In this document: piece after piece, positions 18,201 to 27,266 of the stretch | Numbering within the stretch: the stretch's first letter is position 1 | How the letters are laid out: the number at the start of each line of letters is the position of its first letter | Source of the DNA: Aquimarina aggregata | Lineage (GTDB): Bacteria; Bacteroidota; Bacteroidia; Flavobacteriales; Flavobacteriaceae | NCBI RefSeq assembly: GCF_001632745.1 | Contig: NZ_LQRT01000010.1 | Span: forward strand, 1-64,000 | Direction: 5' to 3' | Length of the DNA stretch: 64,000 nucleotides | Position numbers and translations under genes: made by a program | Notes under the pieces: model-generated | Told to the model about the DNA's origin: nothing | Databases searched by the model: none | What the model saw: only the letters and a program-made list of their open reading frames with translations

Positions 18201-19415
18201 TATATGAGTGATTTTTTTATTTTTAGGGGTATAAATATCAATTCCCCCTCCGTCCATACTTATCCATAATCGCTCCAATCGATCTTCTATAATGCCCGTA
18301 ACTGAACCTACTTCTAAGGAGTTTTTTTTATGAGGTAAACTTTCTATATTCTTAAACTTATCATATAACCTATCATAAACTCCTATTCCTCTATTGTAAT
18401 ACCCCATCCAAATTCGATCATTTTTATCTCTAAACAACGACCATATTGAATTTGATTGAATACTGTTTTTATCTGCTTTATCAAATACATAATTTTTAAA
18501 TACTTGTCCGTTTTTACTTAAATGTATTAATCCGTCATTTTCTGTACCACATAATATGGTGCCATCTCCTACTGTAATTAATGATAAAATCCGTTTTGAA
18601 GTGACTTCAAAGTTTGAAATTATATGATTTGCATTGTGATCTCTTTTTATTTTATAGAGGCCTTTATCTACTGTGCCTATCCAAATGTTATCTTCATTAT
18701 CAATTAATAAAGATTGAATAGGTTCGTCGATAGTTTTATCTTGATTTTCGATCTCAAATATCGAATTACGAAGCGTATTTATCGTTGGATCATATTGCTT
18801 AAGTCCTTTATTAGTTCCTGCATAGATAGTTCCTTTACTATCGGCAACAAGACTATTAATATTTAGAATACTTCCTGAAGAAATGGTATCAAGGTTAGCT
18901 ATATGGTGCGTCTTAAAATCATCAAGTGTTAATTTGAATAAGCCTCGTTCAAAAACACCAAAAAGCAAATCCCCGTTATCATCACCAATAATACTGCTTA
19001 TGGCCATACTAGAATCACAATGACTCTTACCTTGCTCTGTTATGCAAATCCTTCTAAATTGGTTGAGATCTCTATCATATACATTTAAACCATTTTCAGT
19101 ACCTATCCATAACCTATTTGTTTTATCTAAATAAGCCGAATAAATCATACTACTACTAAGCGATACAGAATCTCTTGGTTCGTGTTTGTAGGATATATAC
19201 TCAATCCCATCGTATCGGTGCAGACCTCCACCATTAGTACCAATCCACATAAAACCATAATGGTCTTGAATAATAGTTGATACGGCAGTTTTTGAAATAC
19301 CATCTTTTATATTTACAAAATTGAAATCCTTTGGTCTCTCCTGCGACCAAAGGCAACCTTGGGTATAATAAAAAACCATTACGCATAGATATGCTATACT
19401 TTTTCTAACATCCAT
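15246..19415 (-). CDS. Hybrid two-component system regulator (HTCS)
   Basis: A 1389-residue single-chain sensor-regulator. A signal/membrane segment is followed by a periplasmic sensor made of repeated two-component propeller blades (about 30-760, recurring [IM]WIGT..GL and related), a Y_Y_Y domain (about 745-810), a transmembrane helix (WAIVSYAFLLLFVIYMV), a histidine kinase dimerisation domain with the phospho-acceptor in FFTNISHEFRTPLTL, an HATPase domain (DTGPGLEKEQ, GGTGIGLEVV), a receiver (LLIVEDNIELR, phospho-acceptor in IIITDVIMPKMNG) and a C-terminal AraC helix-turn-helix. HTCS proteins sense specific oligosaccharides in the periplasm and activate neighbouring glycan-use genes, here GH3 and GH8 downstream on the same strand. 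No SusC/SusD pair is nearby. Confidence 0.95.
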   Translation of the reverse strand: MDVRKSIAYLCVMVFYYTQGCLWSQERPKDFNFVNIKDGISKTAVSTIIQDHYGFMWIGTNGGGLHRYDGIEYISYKHEPRDSVSLSSSMIYSAYLDKTNRLWIGTENGLNVYDRDLNQFRRICITEQGKSHCDSSMAISSIIGDDNGDLLFGVFERGLFKLTLDDFKTHHIANLDTISSGSILNINSLVADSKGTIYAGTNKGLKQYDPTINTLRNSIFEIENQDKTIDEPIQSLLIDNEDNIWIGTVDKGLYKIKRDHNANHIISNFEVTSKRILSLITVGDGTILCGTENDGLIHLSKNGQVFKNYVFDKADKNSIQSNSIWSLFRDKNDRIWMGYYNRGIGVYDRLYDKFKNIESLPHKKNSLEVGSVTGIIEDRLERLWISMDGGGIDIYTPKNKKITHINNQSQEYLGLDAHDIQTIFMDSQDNIWAGSWNNGIYFLKKGENRFVNFNSENTNGELTSNRILSFAEDTNGRIWIGTFHGGIVSYHPKESTIRHHKTQEFVDNGLHKNDIRKVLVDTNNNIWIGSTNGLYKVSAINKDQYSVMAISPKMFGNFKNTASVKHILSMYESANGSLWIGTKGAGLWKYNSDKETFISYNDLYDLTEENVSAIIESENRNIWISGNEGLHKIDMITNNITNYTTNDGLLSNDFNFNSVYKDKTGDLYFGGYEGIDYFDPKSIKINTAIPYLCLTDFRLFNQKVVPNAKNSPFQKAISETDSISLTYKQSVFTIEYTGVNYTRPEKNKYAYYLEGLEKSWNYVGNTRSATYTNLDYGNYIFKLKAANNDGIWNETPLKLKITILPPWWKTKWAIVSYAFLLLFVIYMVNQLNQRRIKEKQLIKYEREKRVKEEELHKKKLQFFTNISHEFRTPLTLIINPLIDIINNKKYDLPDEIKEKHHVIHKNTDRLSRLINEVMDFRKLELNKLKVKAQQLDIIQLVNYVVDHFIEEARDKNIDLQVDHDGSELEVWVDKNMIEKVIFNLLSNAFKVVTEKGRIVVTIHIKRNLQEAIADTNAHRDMFEISISDTGPGLEKEQLTKIFERFYQVDTLNKGYYGGTGIGLEVVRSFVQLHKGKVEVDSVLNSGTTFTVILPLGKSHFQEDEVICITNNAKPEVEQMILPSTMDSQKESIKDNDLKKSRLLIVEDNIELRNYLKNELNDVYKVFTASNGDEGLRQAKKEIPDIIITDVIMPKMNGFDFCTKIKEDIKTSHIPLLMLTAKTMQDDRLKGIESGADAYLNKPFDLRVLKSRLKQLLSSRQILFNKYFSAISDNDNNKNTTSLDKEFIQKVLKHINKDISNPDLSVESLALQLHLSRSQFYRKIKTLTGQTASQFLRNIRLQRAKQILEEGQTNISNVCYQVGFSSPSYFTKCFRGHFGILPTEVDTKKT

Positions 19416-19698
19416 TGATCTTTAGCTTCCTTAATCTAGCAATAAAGTTAATACCTTTTATGATGATCTTTTTTCAAAATCAATTTTTCGTTTTGAAAAT
19501 GTAATACTACAACTTAACTAATTGTAAGGTAAAAACGTTTATAACAATGGTTTTCATATAAATTCATCAGAAAAAGAAAACTATAGTAACAAGAGGTAGA
19601 GTAATTAAACAATATATTGAATATGTTTAATGATTAAATTGTTTGTTAATAGAATTCTACACAACCAGATACGAAATATTAAAAAGGTATTAGACCTA

Positions 19699-21354
19699 TT
19701 AACTTATCAAATCAGATGGGCTTATTGCAAATTCTTTTTTAAAGCATTTAGAAAAGTAAGAAGGGTTAGAAAAACCTGCCAAGAAAGCAATTTCGGCAAT
19801 AGTTTTTTGTTGACTAAGGATTAGCTCTTTAGCACGATGCAAACGCACAGAACAGATGAGTTTATTTGGAGATTTATTGGTTATTGCTTTCAGTTTACGT
19901 TGTAGTTGCCGTTGGCTCACACCTACTTCTCTACAAAGCATTTCTACTCCAAAATGTTCATTACTAAGATGGTTATCAATATTTTGAAGTACTTTTTCAA
20001 GAAAAGAATCATTTTGAAGAAGTCTTTTAGATTCAATTCTTAGTGGTGGTATAGTATGTTTGGGTTTGTCACTAACAGTATATAACGATAATGATTCTCC
20101 TGCTTCGGTTTCAAAAATCGCTTTGTATTGTGTAAAATGCACACCAGCTCCTGCAGCCAAATTCTTGACCGTTTGGGTTAATAAAATTTGATTAGGCATC
20201 GACTTTTGAAGAAGTAATGTCTTGAAACCTTCTATCTCTTGGCATATAGGGTTACCTACCAGGCATTCTTTGATATGTACACCTGTAGTTAACTGTGCAT
20301 TCATATTTTGGATAGCGCCAATCATATTCATACTACAATGAACAGCTTTACTAGGTCCATCAAAAGTGGCAATAAATGTTTCTTTATGATATTGAATTAT
20401 ACGTCCTCTATAATTCTCTACAGATTGCTTTATAAACGCTTTATGTTTATCTATATTTATTTCTGAAGATAATATTTGTCCCACTAGTATGGTAAATAAT
20501 TGTTTTTCATATACCGGTTTTGGCTTTACATTTAATATAAAAGCCTTTATTTCTTCTAGAATCTCATTTGTGTTACCTGTCCAAAATAAATGATCACTAC
20601 CTTCAAACTCTACTAATTTTGCTCCTTGAATACGTTCGGCAATATATCTTCCTTCTTCTATTTTTACATCAATATCATGGGTACGTTGTAATAGTAAAGT
20701 GGGTACTTTTATAGAACCTAAAATATTTATTATATCTACTTGCGTATTCATTTTGGTAAGCATCATAGCCGCAGTGGGACTAGCGCCAGATCTAAAATAA
20801 TTCGCTAACCAATCCATAAATACAGGATCATTTGCTTTAGAGGGAGCCAATGATTCTAAGTCCATTTCTCCGCTACCCCAATTATTTTCAATCATATCAT
20901 AAACAACCTGTCGTTCTTCTTGAGTAGGTGCCCAAGGATACTCAGGGGCATATATTCGTTTAGCAAATATTCCAAAAGCTATCAAAGAAATCGTGCGATT
21001 TGGGTATGTAGCTGCAAATAAAGCTGAGACGGATCCTCCTTCTGAATGCCCAAATAAAGCTGCTTTTTGAGAACCAACAGCATCCATCACGGCTCTAATA
21101 TCATCCATTCTTTCTTCTAAGGTCGGAAGTTCTACGACACGATCCGAAAGTCCCGTTCCACGTTTATCAAAAAGAATAACTCTTGCTATTTTTCCTAATT
21201 CTTCTAAAAAGCTAACAAGTTCTGGACAAGCCCACATCCAATCTATATTCGATACCCATCCCGGAATATAAACTAAATCAATAGGACCAGAACCAAAAAC
21301 TTGATATGCAATATTGATCGTACCGTTTTTAATATATTTAGTATCTGGTTTCAT
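19699..21354 (-). CDS. Alpha/beta hydrolase - degenerate class III cyclase - AraC regulator fusion
   Basis: A 551-residue protein in three parts. Residues about 10-275 are an alpha/beta hydrolase with Ser104 in GHSEGG, a candidate Asp227 (RTHDIDV) and His255 (GSDHLFW). Residues about 280-440 resemble the adenylate/guanylate cyclase domain that often follows such hydrolases (ETFIATFDGPSKAVHCSMNM matches the usual GDGFLATFDGPARA-type strand). Both metal-binding Asp positions appear lost (LVGQIL and HKET in place of D-containing motifs), so it is probably a ligand-binding or inactive version. Residues about 455-551 are an AraC helix-turn-helix pair. There is no signal peptide, so it should be cytoplasmic. 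It may sense or hydrolyse a small ester and regulate transcription. Confidence 0.85.
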   Translation of the reverse strand: MKPDTKYIKNGTINIAYQVFGSGPIDLVYIPGWVSNIDWMWACPELVSFLEELGKIARVILFDKRGTGLSDRVVELPTLEERMDDIRAVMDAVGSQKAALFGHSEGGSVSALFAATYPNRTISLIAFGIFAKRIYAPEYPWAPTQEERQVVYDMIENNWGSGEMDLESLAPSKANDPVFMDWLANYFRSGASPTAAMMLTKMNTQVDIINILGSIKVPTLLLQRTHDIDVKIEEGRYIAERIQGAKLVEFEGSDHLFWTGNTNEILEEIKAFILNVKPKPVYEKQLFTILVGQILSSEINIDKHKAFIKQSVENYRGRIIQYHKETFIATFDGPSKAVHCSMNMIGAIQNMNAQLTTGVHIKECLVGNPICQEIEGFKTLLLQKSMPNQILLTQTVKNLAAGAGVHFTQYKAIFETEAGESLSLYTVSDKPKHTIPPLRIESKRLLQNDSFLEKVLQNIDNHLSNEHFGVEMLCREVGVSQRQLQRKLKAITNKSPNKLICSVRLHRAKELILSQQKTIAEIAFLAGFSNPSYFSKCFKKEFAISPSDLIS

Positions 21355-21732
21355 AAAATATATCTTATTCTTTTTTTTGATAAAAGAGTATCAAGGTTTT
21401 TTAGAGTAAAAATTGTAAATAGTAAACTACCATATCCAGAGTTAGATATTACATTTACGTATTTAACAAAAAGTGATATTTAAGTTAAACATCACATTCT
21501 TAAACAAAGAAATGTATAAGGGACTTACATTGCAAAAAAAAGGGGGTAGCAAAAGAGTATCAAATAATTCAAACTACTCATTTACAATTACTTAATAACT
21601 AATCAAAGTATTGATTCTTATTTGTTATTTTAAGGTAACCATACAGCTTTTCTCAAAAAAGAAGGGGTTTTATAGGATAAAAAAAGTGTAAGTTTAATTA
21701 AAAAACTATGTGCAAGAAATACTTTTAATATC
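21355..21732. other. Intergenic region, no gene seen
   Basis: 378 AT-rich bases between the hydrolase-AraC gene and the TPR regulator. It should hold the promoter of the hydrolase-AraC gene and the 3' end of the TPR gene. No TAnnTTTG box, strong hairpin or RNA gene was recognised. Confidence 0.5.
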
Positions 21733-23403
21733 TTATAACGTGATATTTTTATTTTCAATAAAAGCAATAATATCTTGTTTAGAATCTAAACCTAGTTTTT
21801 TACGAATACGATATCTTGAAGATTTTATAGCCGCCACTGTATTGTTTTGAAGTTTACTAATTTCTGTAGTACTAAGCTCCATTTTCATAAGACAAAGGAG
21901 TTCCTTTTCTTTTGGTTTTAACTCAGAAAAATGTTGATCAAGTAGTATTTTAAAATCAATATTTACCTCATCTAGGTACGTCTGTAAACTTAATGATGAT
22001 TTTTTAGCATCTTTCTCTGATAATAACGAAGCCGATATCGAGCGTAATGCAGACTTACGTTCACTTTCATCCTCTAAAGCTGTAACTTGTTTAATATCAT
22101 CTATTGTAGTATTAAAGACTTCTTCTCTAACAGAGTTTTCTACTACCACTTTTTTAAGTTCTCGTTCCCGAAGTGCAAGTGCTAGGTCTGTTTTTAATTT
22201 TTCAACCTCTACTAGTTTGGCTTTATTTGCAATAAGCTCTAGTTTTTGTTTATTATTCTTTCTAATAAAGTAAATTAAAAATAAAGCTGCTACAAGCGTA
22301 ATAACCAGTAATGATAAATACAATTTCTTTTTAGTAGCTTCATTCTTCAGGTTTACTGCCGTTAGTTCTTTTTCTCTCTTATACTGATATGCAAATTCTA
22401 AATCTGCAAAACGTTTTGTTGTACTTTTTTTTACTAAAGAATCTTTGTATTTATCTTGAATTAAAAAAGCTTCATACGACTCTGAAAATTTTTTATGATT
22501 GTGCGCTATTCCAACTTTGGTATGGTATGCCCATTGTATTAAATATAAAGCGTTCACTTTTTTTGAAAAGAAAATAGCACTGTCTATATGTGCATTTGCT
22601 TTGCTAAACTCTTTTTGATTATCATATACTTTTGCTAGATTAGAATGGTTATGTGCTCTGATTTTATACTCAGTTGGAGGTAACAATTTTAAGTTTTCTC
22701 TATAAATATCGCCCGCTAATTCATAGTTCCCTGAATTTGCATAGATACTGGCTAAATTTCCTTTTACTTGTAGCTTAAGTGCCTTAGCGGTGTCAGCTTG
22801 TATCGCCTTTTTGAAATAATATGTGGCAGAATCTATCTTTTTCTGTCTACTAAAGACTCTGCCTATGCGGTTTAACGTAAGTACTTGCCCTCGAGCCGAC
22901 TTTGCCTTTTCATGGAATACTAATGCTCGTTTATGAAATTGTTTTGCTTTCTCAAAATCCATTTGCCTTGAGTAAATATTCCCTAGATTACTTATAGTTC
23001 TTCCTATAATCATATCATATTCGATCTCTTTAGCAATAGCTAAGGCATCATTTGCATACTTCAAAGCTGCCTCAGTATCTTGAAGATCTAAGGATACGCT
23101 TGACATACTATATAATAATTCTGCTTCTAATTTTTTATAATAATAACTTTTATATCCCTTATCCGTAATGATGTTATGAACATCTAGAAAGATTTCTTTG
23201 GCTATATTACCATCAAAATAAGCTAATTCACCTGCTAGGTCCAATCTAAGATTTAAACGTATAGAGTCTGAGGTTGCTTTTTCTATTTCTAGTTTAATTG
23301 CTTCTATCTTTTGAGAACGTGCATCTGTAACCTTATCTTTTGTTTGTGAATAGGAAAAAAGAGAGATCAGACATAGCAGCACACATAAAGTTCTAGTTTT
23401 CAA
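21733..23403 (-). CDS. TPR sensor with membrane helix and C-terminal LuxR-type HTH
   Basis: A 556-residue protein with a signal peptide (about 1-19, ending FSYSQ), tetratricopeptide repeats over about 75-325 (repeat elements such as SNLGNIYSRQMDFEKAKQFH), a transmembrane helix (about 355-375, LYLSLLVITLVAALFLIYFI), a coiled-coil linker and a C-terminal helix-turn-helix of LuxR/sigma-region-4 type (LKPKEKELLCLMKMELSTTE and RYRIRKKLGL). This layout is common in Flavobacteriia: a periplasmic TPR sensor linked through the membrane to a cytoplasmic DNA-binding domain. It is paralogous to the next upstream gene, at 23591-25297. Ligand and target genes are unknown. Confidence 0.85.
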   Translation of the reverse strand: MKTRTLCVLLCLISLFSYSQTKDKVTDARSQKIEAIKLEIEKATSDSIRLNLRLDLAGELAYFDGNIAKEIFLDVHNIITDKGYKSYYYKKLEAELLYSMSSVSLDLQDTEAALKYANDALAIAKEIEYDMIIGRTISNLGNIYSRQMDFEKAKQFHKRALVFHEKAKSARGQVLTLNRIGRVFSRQKKIDSATYYFKKAIQADTAKALKLQVKGNLASIYANSGNYELAGDIYRENLKLLPPTEYKIRAHNHSNLAKVYDNQKEFSKANAHIDSAIFFSKKVNALYLIQWAYHTKVGIAHNHKKFSESYEAFLIQDKYKDSLVKKSTTKRFADLEFAYQYKREKELTAVNLKNEATKKKLYLSLLVITLVAALFLIYFIRKNNKQKLELIANKAKLVEVEKLKTDLALALRERELKKVVVENSVREEVFNTTIDDIKQVTALEDESERKSALRSISASLLSEKDAKKSSLSLQTYLDEVNIDFKILLDQHFSELKPKEKELLCLMKMELSTTEISKLQNNTVAAIKSSRYRIRKKLGLDSKQDIIAFIENKNITL

Positions 23404-23590
23404 AACAGAGGGATTTTAAATAAGATAATTGTCAACGATTTAATCTTAGCTAAAATACAACATCATGCTATAATTGATATAACACATTTTTATTTTCTAA
23501 AGTAAACATCATTAAATAATTAAGCTTTATGTGATTTTACGGTATTCAACTTCACCAAAGCCTATAAAAAATACTTTAATTCCAGTTCTT

Positions 23591-25297
23591 TTATTCTTGT
23601 TCTAACTGTATCAAATAGGTAAGAATTTCTTGACCAGGATCTAATCCTAGTTTTTTACGAAGACGGTATCGCGCAGTTTTCACACTTTCTGGTGATATTC
23701 CAAGAATACTAGCCGTTTCTTTAATATTAAGGTTTAATTGAATCAGAGAGCATATTTTTAAGTCATTTGTGCTCAAATCCATGTGTTTCAATTTTAACTT
23801 TGTATAAAAACCCTGATGTACATCTTCAAAAAATCTACTAAAATCTTCCCAATCTCTATCGATGCTTAAATTTTTTCGTATAATCTTATTTAGATCCGCT
23901 ATCAATTTATCTTTTTCTACAGCAGGTGATTTTTTAAGACTTTTTATAGTTGTCTGTAATTGTTGTACTACTTCATTCTTTTTTATAAAATTTAATGCAT
24001 ATGATGTGAGTTCTTTATTTTTAAAATCTAATTGACGCTTCAATTCCTTTTGCTTTAATTCTGAGTTTTCTAAATCTTTTTGACTTAGCGCATACACCGA
24101 TTCTAACAATTCTTGACTTTTAGTCGATAATTGTTTACTTTTTTTAGCACGTTGTCTTGATATCATAAAAATTACATAACCACATATAGATATACTTGTA
24201 ACTCCAAGAATTAAAATAAGTTTAATAAAGTTATCTGTTTTTTCTTTTGCTTTAAGTGCCAATACCTCTTTATTTTTTATATCTAATTCATTTTCAAACT
24301 CTAAATAGGCGATTTGTTTTGATTTATCAGAATTAAAAAGAGAGTCTTTAAGCGTGGTATATTTATCATAAAATGTAAGGGCTTCTTCTGCTTTAGATTG
24401 TTGTTTTTTTAATTCCTTTAACTCTTCGTACGCAAACAATTCATATTTCTTTAAATTGTTCTCTTTAGCAAGTTCTAACCCCTTATTTAATTCGATTGCG
24501 GCTTCATCAAGTCTATTAGACAATCTTAATATTTTTCCGTGAATAACAAAGTTATTCGTCAGCCCATCAATATCACTTACCTCTCTACCTAATTTTATTG
24601 ATTTTTGTATATGATAACTAGCCTGTTCAATTTCATTTTTAGAAAGGTATAAAATCCCTAGTCTATTATGTACTTCTGCAATCCCATAAGTGAATTCGTT
24701 GACAATATGCATTTGTAATGCATCTGTAAGATATTGTAAAGCCTTGGTATCTTTATGTTGTTTTATAAGAATAGTACCTATTTTGGTAAACGTTGTTGCA
24801 ATCCTACTTTTTAATCCTAATGCAGTAAATTCGTTAATCGCTTGGTCATAATTTTGCAAAGCTCTCTCATACTCCCTAAGATCAGCATATACCATTCCTA
24901 TATTAAGTCTTGTATTCGCTATTCCTCTCTTATCATTTACTTTTTCGTAAATCTTATAAGAAGTATTTAGATATTTCAAAGCCTTATTTTGGTCACCTTG
25001 AGCCCAATATGCAACACCGACTATACGATTTGCCTTAGCTAAACCAGCAGGATATCTTAATAATCTTGATAATTGCAATGCTTCCTTTCCGTAAATAATA
25101 GATTCATTGGCATCTACTATCCAATATTCAAAACCAATGGCATTAAGCAAATTTACTTTTATGGTATCTTCTTCTTTATGTGCATTTAATTGATCCTGTA
25201 AACTGTTTATTTTCTGAGTACTCGCTAATAATTGTGTAAAAGAGATAAAGAAAAAAATCATAACCAAAACACAAGTGATTGATTTCTTTTCACACAT
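23591..25297 (-). CDS. TPR sensor with membrane helix and C-terminal LuxR-type HTH (paralogue)
   Basis: A 568-residue protein with the same architecture as its neighbour: signal peptide (about 1-26), TPR array (about 75-330, for example NTRLNIGMVYADLREYERAL), membrane helix (about 352-372, LILILGVTSISICGYVIFMI), coiled-coil linker and C-terminal HTH (LSTNDLKICSLIQLNLNIKE and ARYRLRKKLGLDPGQEI). The two lie in tandem 187 bases apart, so they probably arose by duplication and may sense related signals. They sit close to the 3' end of the eCIS cluster; a regulatory link is possible but not shown. Confidence 0.85.
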   Translation of the reverse strand: MCEKKSITCVLVMIFFFISFTQLLASTQKINSLQDQLNAHKEEDTIKVNLLNAIGFEYWIVDANESIIYGKEALQLSRLLRYPAGLAKANRIVGVAYWAQGDQNKALKYLNTSYKIYEKVNDKRGIANTRLNIGMVYADLREYERALQNYDQAINEFTALGLKSRIATTFTKIGTILIKQHKDTKALQYLTDALQMHIVNEFTYGIAEVHNRLGILYLSKNEIEQASYHIQKSIKLGREVSDIDGLTNNFVIHGKILRLSNRLDEAAIELNKGLELAKENNLKKYELFAYEELKELKKQQSKAEEALTFYDKYTTLKDSLFNSDKSKQIAYLEFENELDIKNKEVLALKAKEKTDNFIKLILILGVTSISICGYVIFMISRQRAKKSKQLSTKSQELLESVYALSQKDLENSELKQKELKRQLDFKNKELTSYALNFIKKNEVVQQLQTTIKSLKKSPAVEKDKLIADLNKIIRKNLSIDRDWEDFSRFFEDVHQGFYTKLKLKHMDLSTNDLKICSLIQLNLNIKETASILGISPESVKTARYRLRKKLGLDPGQEILTYLIQLEQE

Positions 25298-25422
25298 ACA
25301 TCTTCTTAATTGATATAAAGAAACCTTAAAAAACGCATTAAAATTTGTGGTTACAGGTATAATAGGTTTTAAACTTTTTAGTACTAAATAGGATGTTAAA
25401 TAGAATTTAATTTATAGTATTC

Positions 25423-26025
25423 TTATTCTATAACAGTTTTAGAAACTGTAGTATTCTTTTTTTGATACTTTTCTTTATACAAGATAATTAGATTACAAAA
25501 AGAGATCATAAATCCTGCCGAGAACAAGTAGCAAAAAAATAACAGTGCCATTAATTGTATTCTATTAGACATAATACTCTCTTTAACCCAAGCTTTTTCG
25601 GGGTCACCCAATATGATCATCATTTGTTCATTTCTGGCTGGTAAAAACCCGTGAGCTGTTTTAAAAGTTTCAAAAGGATTATTATCTAGTAGTTCGTTAC
25701 CAATAACAATATCTTTATCGAGATAAGGTAACGTTTTGGCTTCTCTAGCAAAATGATAAATAGCATACACACCTACAAAAAGAGCGATAAACTCTATTGA
25801 TAAACGCATCCAGGTTCTTGCTGACTTATTTTTAAAAGAATACAAAATCAAAAAACCAGCAAGTACAGTGGCTATAAATACCCCAAACTTCATAAAAAAA
25901 GCTGTGTTCTCGTCTGTTGCATGCCAAGAGGGCAACGGAATAATAAAAGCACCGGTGACTGAAGCAATCCAAGTACTAAGTAGTGTAACCTCTTTCCAGA
26001 CTTCTTTTAGTTTAGCAACAAGCAT
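25423..26025 (-). CDS. Four-helix membrane protein of unknown function
   Basis: A 200-residue protein with hydrophobic segments at about 19-34, 43-64, 75-93 and 158-182, a loop of about 60 residues between helices 3 and 4, and a basic C-terminus (KEKYQKKNTTVSKTVIE). I do not recognise a family. It follows the lipoprotein gene at 26033-26704 by 7 bases, so the two are almost certainly one operon. Lying next to an eCIS and its cargo genes, it could be an accessory or protective membrane protein, but that is only context. Confidence 0.65.
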   Translation of the reverse strand: MLVAKLKEVWKEVTLLSTWIASVTGAFIIPLPSWHATDENTAFFMKFGVFIATVLAGFLILYSFKNKSARTWMRLSIEFIALFVGVYAIYHFAREAKTLPYLDKDIVIGNELLDNNPFETFKTAHGFLPARNEQMMIILGDPEKAWVKESIMSNRIQLMALLFFCYLFSAGFMISFCNLIILYKEKYQKKNTTVSKTVIE

Positions 26026-26032
26026 CTTGGTT

Positions 26033-26704
26033 TTATTTAGGAGTTTTTAATACTAGTTTTTTCTCTTCTTCTTCACCGTTGTTCATAATAAGGTGCAATT
26101 CTGGTTCTCCTATGAGATCTTCTTTTTCTAACCAAAACAAATAATAGCCTGGCACAAAATCCTGTGTCGCACTATTTGTGGGTCTGTTAAATCGAAAACG
26201 CTTTATATCCAATGCTTTTTCGTAAGATAATTTTCCAAAAACAAAATACCCTTCATCCTCATTAGAATCTACGGTAACTTTAATTTTGGTATTTGCATCA
26301 TTTTTTTCACTACTTGTAATAGATGTTAATTTGGCGTCAAAATCCAAAAAAATGGCCTCTAGCAGAAATGTTTTATCAGATATGGTATCAAAATCTTTAT
26401 CTACGCGTTGCAATACTTTTTGTGCTTCTTTTAAGGTTGCCATGTATTCTGGAGTAAGTGCATATTTCTGATTACACACTTTTAGAGCAGGTATTAACTC
26501 TACACTTTTTTTTTGTAATTTATTGAAGGTTTGTATAAGATTATCTTCTCCTGTAGCAGGTATTTTTTCTGCCAGATTTGTTATCGCTTGTTGAGTATTT
26601 GTTAAAACCACAGAAAGTTGATTATCTTTTGGAGCATAACTTGCACAGCTACATAGAACAGTAATAACAAAAAGGGTCGCTGTATATTTGTAAAACTTCT
26701 TCAT
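26033..26704 (-). CDS. Lipoprotein of unknown function
   Basis: A 223-residue protein with a lipoprotein signal ending LCSC (Cys20). The part up to about residue 135 is helical and charged (TNTQQAITNLAEKI and similar), and the rest is beta-rich. No family is recognised. It is the first gene of a two-gene unit with a four-helix membrane protein, and a -7 promoter box lies 54 bases upstream. Unit and promoter point the same way as the eCIS cluster but are separated from it by a 560-base gap holding a strong palindrome. Confidence 0.7.
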   Translation of the reverse strand: MKKFYKYTATLFVITVLCSCASYAPKDNQLSVVLTNTQQAITNLAEKIPATGEDNLIQTFNKLQKKSVELIPALKVCNQKYALTPEYMATLKEAQKVLQRVDKDFDTISDKTFLLEAIFLDFDAKLTSITSSEKNDANTKIKVTVDSNEDEGYFVFGKLSYEKALDIKRFRFNRPTNSATQDFVPGYYLFWLEKEDLIGEPELHLIMNNGEEEEKKLVLKTPK

Positions 26705-26757
26705 GTGTAGTAATTTTTAGTTTTGCTGGTCAATTTTAACATGTACTATGAGAGCAA

Positions 26758-26765
26758 CAAAGTTA
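26758..26765 (-). promoter_or_regulatory. Bacteroidota -7 promoter box
   Basis: On the minus strand this reads TAACTTTG, matching TAnnTTTG, about 54 bases before the lipoprotein start at 26704. A TTTG occurs 27 bases further upstream (26793-26796), longer than the usual spacing. The same TTTG-N27-TAACTTTG arrangement lies before the first eCIS gene. Confidence 0.45.
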
Positions 26766-27031
26766 CAGCTACAACTACTTACCTTACTATTACAAATACG
26801 ACAAAAGCTTTAATTTTTACGACGGCATAAGCTTTAGTGTGTCGTGTTTTTACAAGCCCTTATGAAGTTATATCCTCTAAAATACTTTTATTACTCTCCT
26901 GCGCAACTATTTTATCAATCAGCGCACCATAGTCACCCGCCTGCGCAGCGCAGAAAGGTGTAAATAATGTGCAGCTTTGGTTTTTATATAAAGATTAGCA
27001 ACACTCATACATGCAATCTGAGCTGTTGACT

Positions 27032-27064
27032 AGACCTGTCAGGTTTTAAAAACCTGACAGGTCT
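27032..27064. repeat. Perfect palindrome downstream of the eCIS cluster
   Basis: Two 16-base arms, AGACCTGTCAGGTTTT and AAAACCTGACAGGTCT, flank a single central A. It resembles short palindromes dispersed in many Bacteroidota genomes and lies about 200 bases after the end of the DUF4157 gene, so it could fold in RNA and end the eCIS transcript. Confidence 0.75.
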
Positions 27065-27266
27065 GGGCTTGCTACAATTGTTCTAACATATTTGCGATTC
27101 ATGATGACTTTAAAATCTATTACAAACAAAGCCGCCTTTACTTTTTCCTTACTCTTGGCGCTTACTCATACGTAACACGAAAAACATTTACGTACGATCA
27201 GGTTCCATACTCTTATCGTCACTGGCAGAAGATGCTAACGGGGGGAGCATCGATGTTGTTTATTAT

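Larger units (their letters stand above)
26705..27266 (-). other. Gap between the eCIS cargo gene and the lipoprotein gene
   Basis: 562 bases with no open frame of note. It holds the promoter box of the lipoprotein gene (26758-26765), a 33-base palindrome (27032-27064) and GC-richer patches near 26930 and 27235 unlike the rest of the locus, perhaps remains of an older gene. No RNA gene was recognised. Confidence 0.55.
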
